64,000 bases of DNA, from the NCBI RefSeq assembly GCF_905404315.1, contig NC_066310.1:2852001-2916000 (forward strand), given 5' to 3'. The position numbers were made by a program, and so were the translations under genes. The notes beneath the pieces are model-generated. The model was given only the letters and a program-made list of their open reading frames with translations. It had not been told where the DNA came from and did not search any database. Source of the DNA: Leptidea sinapis (taxonomy: Eukaryota > Arthropoda > Insecta > Lepidoptera > Pieridae). This document shows positions 24,769 to 36,800 of this stretch, one piece after another; positions within the stretch are counted from its first letter, which is position 1; each line of letters starts with the position of its first letter.

Positions 24769-25130
24769 CTAAAACAACTGTTTACGGCTTATCAATCAAA
24801 ATCGGTTAGTTACAAAATATTCGCTTTCATTTTCTATCTTGCTGATTAGCGTTAGAGATGTTCTTATATTTCGCACGTTTCTTGTCTATACGCTGGTATA
24901 TGAGAATGGGACAGGGCGCCATCTTGGTGACGTCAGACTCCAAGCAGTCATTTCATAAATCACCAGTACTACCGATTGCTGATTTTCGACTGCCGGTGAC
25001 GTCACACACACGTTAATATGACAATTTCACATCCCGCCTATGGGTCGATTTGATAATTCAAATAAGAATGACTGAAGTCAAATGTCATACCAGGCAATGT
25101 AAACAATTTAGATAAGTGAATTTGCTAGAA

Positions 25131-25410
25131 AATCTCATAACCATAATGTTAACACCAGGAACAGATATAAACTTATAATGCCTAGTACTAGGCTAAGTCG
25201 AGTTAGTAAGTCTTTTGTGGGGCGATGTACCTATATGCTTTTACAACAAGATCCCAGAAAATGTTCAAAACAAATGTATTACGAAATTCAAAAGAATTGT
25301 AAATAAACATTTGTATGGTAAAGGTTACTATAACATAAATGACTTTCTTAATGATACCAATGATCGGGACTGGAGCTACAGTTTTATTGGCGCAGTATCG
25401 TGAACAAGGG
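25131..25410 (+). mobile_element. LINE-A C-terminal fragment
   Basis: Matches the end of LINE-A ORF2 (AACACCAGGAACAGATATAA, then the frame FYNKIPENVQNKCITKFKRI and INDFLNDTNDRDW). 5'-truncated, with its 3' UTR mostly lost. Confidence 0.8.
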
Positions 25411-25419
25411 CTTTAAACA

Positions 25420-27780
25420 GTTTCACAGTTCCTTTGGACAGAATTTTTTACTATGCATTCTAAATAATGTACGAATAAAATAAGAATTCATGTAAAAAAA
25501 AACATCGAAATTCATCAGCTTTTCACGTCAAATTATAACAAGGCTTAAAAGTAAAAAGTTCGAATCATAAAATTTTTGGTCCTTCGAACCGATATCAGAA
25601 CTTAAAATGTTACTACATGTACATGTAGATATTTTTTCATAGTACATCTTCTCATTGGAAGTATAACCTGATGAGATAACCATTTTGCTTTACTTTTCCA
25701 GCTTTATCAATAAAAAATTAAAATATACTGATCATTCACAGATTTATTTTTCGTGTTTATACGTTTCATTTCATATACATGTACAAATTGTACACAATAA
25801 TATAATAAAAAAATTTAGACGGATAAACTAAGTAAAAATGTAAAATTAAAATCTAGTTTTTGTTTTAAGGTTAACATTTATTATTTTCGCAAGTGATCTT
25901 TAAATATATTGAGATGGACTGAGACTCACATTAATAAATCTCTTTTAAGAAGCTTGAATATGTCACACATTCATTATATTAAGCTGTTTTTTTTATTTGT
26001 ACAGTACGGGAGATCTATCACTATACAATAAATAATATTACTTTTGTAGAACACCACAGCAGAAGATAAAAAATAAAGTAAAACTGCGAGAAATACAGAT
26101 TAACTTATTTTATTTTAAATTAGTTTAAAATAAAATAAGTTAATTCATATATTTTAACAAGATGGCGCCCTTTCTTTAACTGACAACGGAGTGTTTTTTA
26201 AACCCTTATTAACAGTTGTACGGAAGTTCACCATTAGGGTGGTACGGTCTCGATTCAGATCAAGCATGGAGCCGGTTTATAATTGATTCGTATATATTAC
26301 TTTGTTCAGATATTATTAAATTATTAGTATTGTATTTCTTGAAGAGGATAAATAAAAGTGAATATTTCATATTGTTTTACCTCAGTACTGGTACAAAGAC
26401 CAGTTAACGTCCTTAACTTTGATTTAATGTTATTATTTATTTAAAGGCTTCCATAGTCCGTGACTTCACCAAGCCAATGATTTGTAACTTGTGACGTCTT
26501 ACAGACCTATTTAATATTTATGTTCAAAGATAGGTAATAATGTCATTGACACTTTGTTATGGACGCGCACGCATCAGTATTGTACGTGTCCGTAAAAGCG
26601 CGTATACATTAGAAACATCTGCGGTGCTTTTTAAGATCATGGACAATTGCCTTAGTAGATCTTAATAAATGATAACCACATGATCACTTTTAGTATTCTA
26701 AAATACACTTATAATAAAATAAATGTCCCAATCTCCCATTTACAACAGTAGCGAAGCGATATTTTGCATACTCATTCACTCAAGATCTGACTCAATCCAC
26801 GTAAATTGCGATATCTTTATTTTTTTACTTAGTTACAACTATCAACCACTGAAATTTACTCACAAAAATTTCGTAAGCGTCTAACGATAGTGCATCTTGA
26901 AAAATAATAAATAGATCTAAACTTTCGTAGAAATTTCTACCTTAAACTATGTGTGATAAAGTCCAATTTGGGGGTGTCGGGGCTACATTATCTAGTTTCG
27001 GTGTCGGCTGCGCGGAGTGGCGTTGATTTGGGTTCAATACGTTTTCTTAGCGGTGTGTTATATTCCCACTCATCTTCTCCTTTTCGACTGAATAGCTGTA
27101 ATTGACAATTAATTGATTATTTGATAGTTGTTGTAGTGTTTGACTCAAGTGGGGAAAATTCTGGGGGAGAAATAAGCACAAAAACGTAGTCGAACCACAG
27201 GCAACGTGCGATAGCTAAACTTTAAATATAGTCACGCTTCTTAAACACAAAAACGTAGGTGTTTCTTTCATTTGGTAAATAAAAAATATTTTGTATTACT
27301 CATGTGGGAAAAGTAGTATCTCGGCGCTCGCTGTTGCGGTTGAAAAAGAGCCGTTTGCCCATTTTAAAATTACTTATATACTTGGCACACGCAAATTTCG
27401 AAATATCAAAACTGAATCGAGGTTGACGCGTCTGACAGTTTAATTTAATAAATAAAATTATAATTTATGTCACAAAAGTTTAAAAACGAACATGGAGTCG
27501 GAAATAATAAAAAATCATGAGATTTGCTGTTACTAGGCATTAACACAACACAATTATCATAGAACGTTATATAATATTCAGTGCACATTGTTGAGCAAGA
27601 AACATACCGCTTTCGGAGAGAAGCGATGTGATTGGCTAATTCTGATCGCCTCATGAACGCCACGCCCATATGCCTCGCAAAAATGGTTGACGCGGACTCC
27701 ATAGTATATAGTTGGACTAATTTAAATGCCTTTGACCTTACCAATAACTATTCACCACGCACTCGCTTACCTCAATTGGA
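25420..27780. other. AT-rich intergenic stretch
   Basis: About 2.3 kb without a supported gene. It holds a perfect 21-bp hairpin at 26099-26144 (separate entry) and otherwise no repeat shared with the window that I could see. Open frames here are short and unconvincing. Confidence 0.5.
26099..26144. repeat. Perfect 21-bp inverted repeat, 4-nt loop
   Basis: ATTAACTTATTTTATTTTAAA at 26099-26119 is exactly inverted at 26124-26144 around TTAG. AT-only arms. Confidence 0.95.
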
Positions 27781-27788
27781 TGACTGAA

Positions 27789-27937
27789 TTGTTTTTTTTT
27801 TTATGAAAAACGAGGACAAACACCTGGTCTTAAGTGATCAACGCTGCCCACATTCTCTTGTGACACCAGAGGAATAACAAGAGCGTTGCCGACCTTCAAG
27901 GAAGGTGTACGCGCTTTTGTTTAAGGTACCCATATCG
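27789..27937 (-). mobile_element. LINE-D 3'-end fragment
   Basis: T-run, then GAGGACAAACACCTGGTCTT and the GGAAGGTGTACGCGC block, ending where LINE-C's 3' end begins. Confidence 0.72.
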
Positions 27938-29990
27938 TATTTATTTATTTTAATGTAATCTAGAGCGTCACAATTTATATACAATGTAATTAAAATATAA
28001 ATGAAAAAAAAAATAAGGCCAAAACTGATTACAATATATAGGCATAAAACAAATGTTACATACATTTTATGATTTAAAACGCCAGAATCAGGTAACAAAA
28101 TATTTACAATTACTATAGTCAGCTACTTAGAAAATAAGCTTAACAAAATAAGGTTACAGGCGTGTGTGTGTGTGAATGTAAGGTTGTGTGTAATGTAGTG
28201 TAATTGAGGGTTTATACAGTATGTGTGTGTGTGTGTGTTTGTGTTTTGATAATCATTGCAGTAGATGTATATTTCTTAATTCTTTTTTAGCTGTACTTTG
28301 GACAAGTAAAACATATCTAAATTATAATAAGCTTTATTGTAGGTGAGAGCCAGACGTTGCAGAACAGAGTTTTGTGTGTAGTTGGTGTTAGCTTTTGGTG
28401 CAGCCAGAAGGTGCGTGTGACGAGTTCTAAATGATGGGACATTCAATGAAAAACTCGCTAATAAGGAGGGACAATCAATTTTACCATTTAGAATTGGTTG
28501 CAATAGCAGCATATCGCTTAGCTTTCTTCGATTCTCTAAAGTGTCAATTTCGTAGTAGATAGAAGCTTCTTCATAGCATGAAAATTTTTAAATTGTTTGA
28601 ACGCTAGAAACTTTAGGAATTGTTTTTGTATGGAGTCAATCCTTTGTGTGTGTATGATATAGTAAGGTAACCAGATGTTACTTGCATACTCAAGTGCACT
28701 GCGAACATAACTGTAATACAGACTTTTTATGCACTCTATGTTGCTGAAATTACTAGTTACGTAGTTTAGTTTGATGAATCCCAGCTGCTTATATGATTTA
28801 TCTGCTACGATATTAACCTGGTCGTTCATAGAATGTTTAGTATACATTTTGACACCCAAGTCTCTAACGGAGCTCACTTTAGATATTGATACGCCATTTA
28901 TCTTGTAATAGAAAAGTATTGGTTTTACTTTACGTGTCAATGTTATGGAGTGACATTTTTTAATGTTAACGACAATCCTATTATTACTATAATATTCAGA
29001 CAAATAATTCAGGTCTGTTTGCAACTTGTAACAGTCATCAATGTCACGTATTTTGAGGAAGATTTTTTTGTCGTCTGCAAACATTAAATGTTGGCTGTGA
29101 GTAAAGCAGCTTCCTATGTCGAATAAATAGGCATTATACAAAAGCGGGCCTAGGAAAGAACCTTGTGGCACACCCGATGGTATTGACACGAAGTCGCTTC
29201 TGGCGCTACCCGTCATAACAGCCTGCATACGATTCGTGATATATGAGATGGACCATCTATTCAGATTCCCACAAATTCCGAGTGCATTTAACTTCTGGAG
29301 TAATATTATGTGATCCACACGATCAAATGCTTTTTCAAAGTCTGTATAGATCACATATACCTGATACCTCTCATCCATGTACTTTAATACGTATTCGGTG
29401 AATATTAGTCATGGTGGAACGATCCTTCATATAACCATGTTGTTCGAAGGGGATAGACCTAGCAATTGTTGGGGTTATGCGTTTGCAGATAACTGTCTCA
29501 AATAGTTTGCTTATCCCATTAAGAATTGATATTGACCGGTAGTTCTCAATTTTAGTTTTTGATCCACTTTTATGAATGGGGCCTTTTTCCATTTATCAGG
29601 GAAGGCGCAGAAAACGTTAAGGGATAGATTAATGACTATGGAAAGGGGCTTAGCCAAGGAAGAAGCACATTTATGTAGAAAAATTGAGGGAATGCCATCG
29701 CTACCGGCTTTCTTATTTGTATCCAACGAATTTAGCAATTTGAGAGTTTCATCTTCTCGAATAATTTTTTTTTCCATATCGTTTCGTTGTGTGTAATGTT
29801 TGTGAAATTTGGGGTATCGTTCGAATTCGCTGGTTTTACGAATACGCTTTCAAAGCCATTGCATACTGAGATATCATCGGAGTATGTAGATTGTCCTAAC
29901 GTGTGTTTTACAGGATACCCATTGTTGTTATTTTTCAGTGATTTTATGTAGGAGTAGACGAATATCGTAACGTCCCGGAAACACAGCACA
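27938..29990 (-). mobile_element. LINE-C, CR1/Jockey-like, 5'-truncated
   Basis: Minus-strand LINE. Pre-RT linker (SLKNNNNGYPV), then TNKKAGSDGIPSIFLH (KxGxDGIP motif), then NYRSISILNGISKLFE after a frame change, then from 29378 TDFEKAFDRVDH, GVPQGSFLGP, FADDKKIF and ALEYASNIWLP. 3' UTR with GT-rich microsatellites at 28160-28245, ending in an AATAAATAAA-like tail at 27938. At least two frameshifts. Confidence 0.85.
28536..29378 (-). pseudogene. LINE-C reverse transcriptase, catalytic half
   Basis: About 280 codons open with the FADD catalytic box intact, so only the frame changes upstream (near 29375 and 29520) break the RT. The C-terminus ends at LLSTTKLTL. Confidence 0.82.
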
Positions 29991-30027
29991 AGGAAACGCA
30001 TTGTTTGAATTGCCAATATATGATAAG

Positions 30028-30546
30028 TAGAGACCGGATTATATGCAAATGCATATTGCATATGTTTTTGCATATTTAGCATCTTTTCAGAGATAGTTGC
30101 ATATTATAGAAAAAAAAATTATGCATATTTACGCTCGATCTCGCTCATCGTTCGATGCTTTTTATAGTACGCTCAAACTTTGCACTCAAATTTAAATTCT
30201 GTCCAGTAACTTCAGTAAACGTACTACGCTCCTTTTCCGCTTACAAAAATTTATTAAGCAATCGTATACACAATTTGTCTACAGAACATTTAGAACAGTA
30301 CTTAGTAGTACATATTTTTAAAGGTAAATCTTAAATTTCATTGTTACCTAAGTAGGTATATATTGTAAAAGTTTTTTTCACAAATACGATTGTCAGTACA
30401 AAAAAAAAATTAAAATATATGACTTTTAATTTTTTCCTGTTTAATTGTATGCTTATTTTGTCCCATTTTATGGATTTCCGTGCATATTTTAGCTATTTTA
30501 CTTGCATATTTTGGCCATTTCTTTGTAGCATATAATCCGGTTTCTA
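30028..30546. mobile_element. hAT-type non-autonomous element with 8-bp target duplication
   Basis: TIR TAGAGACCGGATTATATGC at the left and TAGAAACCGGATTATATGC inverted at the right. ATGATAAG duplicated at 30020-30027 and 30547-30554. 519 bp, rich in GCATAT motifs, no transposase. It ends 57 bp before ORP9 exon 8. Confidence 0.87.
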
Positions 30547-30603
30547 ATGATAAGTATTAGGAGACAACTAGGTTATAAGGCCGCCGTCGTGTTAGCTGGG
30601 TAC

Positions 30604-30831
30604 CTGCGTGCTCCAGGCCTCTTCGTTGTCCAGTCGTCTCTTGGCGGAGTCCCGCTGCGCCTGCTCGAGACGCCGCTTGGCCGCCGTGGCCGCGTCGGTG
30701 TCGGCGGCCCTGAGCGCGGCGGTCACGTGCCGCCACACGTGCCGCGACTCGTTGGCGGGCTGCCGGCTGATCGGAGCGACTCGCTTGCGCCGCGCTCTCA
30801 TCGCCGTCACGTCGAATACTACTTCAGTCCG
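30604..30831 (-). CDS. OSBPL9: ORP9 exon 8 (last one found)
   Basis: Residues 338-413, RTEVVFDVTA to EEAWSTQ. Contains the basic helix typical of the ORP9 C-terminus (ESRHVWRHVT, AAKRRLEQAQRDSAKRR). Unusually GC-rich. Donor CAG|GTACCC, phase 0. A final short exon is expected but not located. Confidence 0.9.
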
Positions 30832-33800
30832 CTGCAGAACAACATGCTCAAATAATTTCTTCCATCACTTCACTGCTATTATGTATATTTTTTTTTATCT
30901 AAACAATTTGTTATTTTTAATTAATAGAACATTATTGCAATGGACGGGAAATAGGCAATAGCAGGTCGAGTATGAGTTTGAAGGCCGAGTCGCAGGCGAG
31001 GACTATATATAATACAATTTAGAATATCTTCCCCACAAGCTTTGTATCATGCAGGTTTTATTTTTTTAATGGAATAAGAAGACAAACGAGCGTACGGGTC
31101 ACCTGTTGTTAAGTGATCACCGCCGCCCACACTCTCTTGCAACACCAGAGGAATCACAGGAGTGTTGCCGGCCTTTAGGTTTAACGCACGGATACAAAAA
31201 AGTTGAACATATTCCCTACTAGCGTCGTGTTGTGCAGGATTAACGCGTGGCCGCGAGTAAGAATAATAATAATTTCTAATATTGACAAAAACATTTGGCT
31301 TAGAATAGATTAGGATAATTGATATAAACGACATTTTTTGTGTATTAATCCTAGAAATGAGAATTATCACTTTAAAAACATAACAAATTGTTTAGATTTA
31401 CAAGAGCGACATCTTAACTCAATTTCCTAATATGCAAATATTAGGGTTGAGCAGGTTATCAACTGTAAAGTAGATCCTGTATATGAAGCCTCAACCTAAG
31501 AGTTGAACAAAGCATACACGATTTTATGATGATACGTCACTCGAACGGTGAGCTCAGTTGGCAGAACACTGGCACGCAACGCAAGAGGTCGTGGATTCGA
31601 GTCCCGTATCGTTCTTGAAAAAAATTCAAATTTTCGAAAAAAAAAATTTTTCAAAAAAATCAGTCGAAACAACGGTAGGTCAATAGCATAAGAGTATATA
31701 AGCAAATAGACAACCTGAAACCTCGATAATGCGTGACCAATTTTTCAAGCAAAGTTACCAAGTAAAATAAAGCACTTTTCCAAGCCTGGCTGACTATTTA
31801 CTACTTCTCAATCAAAATCGGTTACAGTAAAATAAATTCGCTTTCCTAATCTGTCTTGTTGTATCGCCGTATATAGATTTATCTCCTTCACACGCTTTAT
31901 TTGTCGTACGCTAGTAAGTTGTAAGTGTAAGCTGCTATTATAGCATTTAAACATGGGCGTTTAAATGCTATAATAGCCTCCCTCTCTGCGCGATTAAATT
32001 CCCAACCTAAGTAGTGTATAGATTGAAATCAAAAAAAATTCAGCAAGAATCAATAAGATAAATTTACGGTTATTTACCCCGGTATCGTTCCAGCGGCCCT
32101 CCATCCTGGAGTTCCACTCGCCCTGCGCGCTGTAGAAGGGCTTCTTCTCCGTGCCGGCGAATACTTCGCAGGTGACGCGGTGCTTCTTGCCGCCGTAGAA
32201 GGGCTTCGTGAGGAACTCCACGTTGGCTCTGAGGCCGGTCTGCACACACTCCAGCACCACTGACCCGCCCAGCTCGATCCAGGGCACTGTCAGTATTGAT
32301 CTGAAAGACAAAAAAAGTACACACTGTCACATATATTCACTACACGCGACGCTCTGAAGAAAAAATGTGGAAAGAGACTACTTAAGTGGTGTTTCCATAT
32401 TGTGATGTTTCGTTGTAAAAGGCCGGCACCGATCCTGTGATACCTGTGGTGGTGTAAGAATCTTTGTGCAGAGGTTTTATTCATTCACCGTCATGTGAGC
32501 CTCCAATTAAAAAAAAACTCTCTTGAACGATATTCACTAATAGCTTTGTCTAAAAATTTACACAGACAGTTACAGAATATCCTCCGTGACGTAAGTTATC
32601 GATGAGCTACCGATACTCGCTCGCAGCCGTATGCTTTTTTATTCACGGAGGATCTCCTTTAAGTCCTTTATGTGCAGCGAGTGTAGTTTGGTTAAATGGA
32701 ATGTAAAATATCGTTAAAAAAATATTTTTTTCTTGATGCCAATCAAAATTAAACTGCTCTGTTCATCCGACTCCTGGTGATAGCTCGGATCTGGTTAACA
32801 ACAGGCCTATTGCGATTGCCTCCCTGTTCTTCGTATACCTGGACTCTAGAGTCACCATTTGATCAACGACTGACAGTAGGTCCTTTTCCATGAGCGTTTG
32901 GCTGGCGATCTTCTGGTATATATTATGGTGAGCGACGGCTAAAGAAAGCAACGGAGAAGGCTGGGCAGTTAGCCGGGTTAAGGCATCAAACGGGACCAGC
33001 TTCCGAAAAGTCTTTCGCTGCTGCAGGGCCCTGAAAGTTTTTCACCTGATAGTAAGTTATACGCTCTTTCCATTACAATGCAGTGCCACAAGGCACCGCT
33101 GTGGCCACCCCAAATAGCCGGCATCCTGTGCAAAGAGCCTCCAACTGGTAAGATTGCATTTATCACGCGAGTTCCGAAGAGCTGTTTAACCTGATTCCTC
33201 GTGTAATTCCTGACGTTGCATGAGAGACACCCATAAGTAAGCAATACCCAAAAATCCGTTGGTATTTCAATAATTATACAAATTTAATTTTGATTATTGT
33301 TTTTGTACATGATAGCTGCATTCATGAGGAAAAATAAAATATTGATTTTGGTGAAAAAGCGCTCCAGTTCGCTTTATTCGCGTGCTTTGGATTACGGTTA
33401 GTGATACTTTTTTTTATGATATTATTACCATAAAAAAAGTCCTTTATGGGTCGAGATAAGCAGGACGATCAGCTGATGATAATTGACACGCCCTGCCCAA
33501 AACAATGCAATGCTGCTCAGGATTCTTGAAAAACTCAAAAATTCTGAACGGCACCACAATTGCGCTCGTCACCTTGAGACATAAGATGTTAAGTCTCATT
33601 TGCCCAGTAATTTCACTAGCTACGGCGCCCTTCAGACCGAAACACAGTAATGTTTTCATATACACGGCAGAAATAGGCGCCGTTGTGGTACCCATAAAAT
33701 AGCCGGCATCCTGTGCAAAGGAGCCTCCCACTGATACGTATAGTACTGTAAAGTGTGAGCCCTTCCTTCACTCGTCTTATCGTATACTAAACAATACATT

Positions 33801-36800
33801 TTTCTCTCTTATATATGTTAATATATTTTATTACTTTATTCTTTTGATTGTTATTCTTTCATATACTACGTTCATACGTAAAATATACTTCGGGATACCA
33901 TAAGATGGGTATCTTATTACAATAGTTGTTTTGCAAACAAATATTATCCGCGGGTGAACCTGTTTACATTTATTATCATTTGCTATTAGTTGAAAAACTT
34001 AAAGATATAAATATTATGACTGTTCATTCTCAGTACATTTATGAAAATTTAATATACGTTCACAAAAATCGTCACCTTTTTGCTCTAAATACTGATTATC
34101 ATTTTTATAACACTATAAATAAACGGGGCATACATTGAATGGTTTAATATCGAAAAAGGTGTTAGGCAGGGATGTGTAGCGTCACCGTGGCTGTTTAATC
34201 TGTTCGTGAACAATTGCTTGACAGGTTTAAAAGAGAATGACAGTGGTTTGAGAATGAATTCGTTACTCGTCAAATGTTTTCTCTATGCTGATGACCAAGT
34301 ATTACTTGCATCTTCAGCCGAGGAGTTGCAAGAGATGGTAACTGCTATGAATGGAGCTTTTGGTAGAAAGGGAATGAAGATGAATGTAAAGAAGACGAAT
34401 GTGATGGTGCTTGAAAGAGATGAGGTAGTGACAGACTGCAATATCGTGATTGGAGATGAAAAAATTGAACAGGTGAATGAGTTTGTGTATCTGGGTTCTA
34501 ATTTTACAAGAGATGGAAAGTATGAGAGTGATATTGAAAGAAGAGTGAATGCAGGAAACATGGTGAATGGAGCTTTGCACTCTTTTATGAACAGTCAGAA
34601 GGTGTCTAATAAGGCTCGCTTGGCTGTGCATGAGGGGGTGTTGGTTCCAACACTCATGTACGGAAGTGAAAGTTGGGTATGGCAGAAGAAACATGAAAGC
34701 AGAATAAATGCAGTTGAGATGAGAGCGTTGAGAAGTATGATAGGAGTTACACTGAGTGACAGGATAAGAAATAGTGAGATAAGAAAACGTTGTTGTCTGA
34801 AAGAAGATGCTGTGACAAAAATTGAGAAAGGTATGCTGAGATGGTTTGGACATGTCGAGAGAATGAATGAAGAACGATTGACGAAGAAAGTGTATAAGGC
34901 CAGTGTGAATGAAAGTGTTGGAAGGGGTAGACCTAGGCGGACGTTTCAAGATCAAATCAGGGACGTCTTGAAAAAAGGCCAGGTCAAGAGTACCCTAAAC
35001 CGGAGAGCATGTATGAGGAATAATGAAAGTGGACGAAGCGAAAGAAGTATGTAAGGATCGTAGCAAGTGGAAAGAAGTGGTCTCTGCCTACCCCTACGGG
35101 AAAGAGGCGTGATTTTATGTATGTATGTATGTATAAATAAGGTATTGCTTGTAACTAATTCTAGTAGGCTTCATAAGATACATAATAGCTTTAAGGGAAA
35201 ATGTTTTATTAAAAAATGGCTGTGTCATAAATCCTACTACTTCACAGTTGAATATCTAAATGATGAAGCGACAGCCTGGGACTAGATTACGATTTTTTTA
35301 TAGCAATAGCATTTGACAGTACAATATTGTATATTTCATTAAAAGGAGCGCAAAAAAAGAATCCTGGGTGAGTTTCTTGCGCCGCTACTTCTCTCTCAGA
35401 GTGCCATTTGTTTGCGAAGCGGTAGTAGTATCTAGTATATTAGAAATGACATAAAACAGAATTCTAAAGGAATCAATTTTGAGAAAATAAATGCCTTTTA
35501 TGGCTTTTTCAGTATTTATTTATTAATGTAATCAATAGCGTACACAACAATTATCTTTACAATCTTAACCTAGGTTTTACATAAAGCCACTTTGATTCCT
35601 TCTTTGTTCCAGTGTGTCGATACCATAGTGAGAACACGCTTCCTCATAACTGTTGAATTCTTTAAAATCTTTAAAAGTTAAGTATTAAATAAACTGTCTC
35701 TGTATGGTTTCAAGCCTTTCGATATGTATAATATATTGCGGTGTCCAGACATTAGATGCGTATTCAAGAATACTCCGGACGTACGCAAAGTAAAGTGTTT
35801 TTATACATTACTGAAGGAACGGGTCACTCGTTTTATGAAACCCAGTTGTTTGAAAGCTCTATTTGCTACTTTATCAACGTGCTCATTCATTGAAAACTGA
35901 GCATCGATTTGGATACCCAGCTCTCTGGGTATCCAAATTCCGCAGTCACTCTGGGTATACATGTGCCATAAATAATTTGGGAGATAAACTTCTATTATAT
36001 AATGACTATAACTATCCAATCCAATAATTATAACAACATTAATAATCAACTAGTTAACATTCGATACATCAATTAACTAAAGCTTCAGATCGTCCTATAC
36101 TAATCAACAGTTGTCAAGTCTTCCTCCAAAGGGCACAACTCTGGAAGTTTCCTGTGGAGGAGTGGGAGGTGGGATATAATCCAGCCGTCTTCTTCACACA
36201 GGATGCCGGCTAGATTATGGGTACCACAACAAATGAATAAATACCAAACGAACGAAAAATTAATGAAGCAATAAGACGTATTCATATTCATAAAAAAAAA
36301 ACTAAAGAATACGCACCTGCCGTAACCATTAGGGAATGTAAGAGTGTACTCCTCTCCCAGGTCTAACAGAGTGACCACACCCTTGCCGATGTTGTGAACT
36401 CCGATGGAGAGGCCCAGGAACTTGCTTTTGGTCCACACGTACGCCTCGAACTGGATGCGCTTGTTCACGTGCTCCGCGTAGAAGGCGGATATGGGCGGGT
36501 GGTGGGACACCTGCTCGGCGACGAACGATAGCTGGTCCGGGCTGCACCACGGCACGGGCCCGTCGCCGACTTCTTCCTTTAAAAATAAATTCATAATTTA
36601 TGATCGGCTTTACACTTGAAACTGTCCGCATCAACAAAATAAGCATCACAATAATTGCGCTCTTTGAGACATGATATTTTAAGTCCCAGCTACCACCGAC
36701 TTCTATAAATACCACTGGACAGGTTCCTTAAGTTTGACAGCAAATTTTTTGTGCCTATTTGAAGCGCCACTCGCGAGAGTCCAGGGAACTAATTTTGACG

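Larger units (their letters stand above)
24110..24905. repeat. Repeat family R2, copy with ~580-bp extra middle segment
   Basis: The flanks (to about 24196, and from about 24790) match 31700-31900 (GGCTGACT and TCAATCAAAATCGGTTA blocks). The other copy goes straight from one block to the next, so the middle with the open frame 24329-24768 is an insertion here or a deletion there. Confidence 0.55.

Noticed and set aside
30547..30961. Plus-strand GC-rich frames over ORP9 exon 8
   Set aside because: Shadow of the GC-rich minus-strand exon; the minus frame matches ORP9 and has proper splice sites.
31543..31614. Functional tRNA gene
   Set aside because: Mismatches in the D, anticodon and T stems, no T at position 33, and it occurs as a repeated SINE component.
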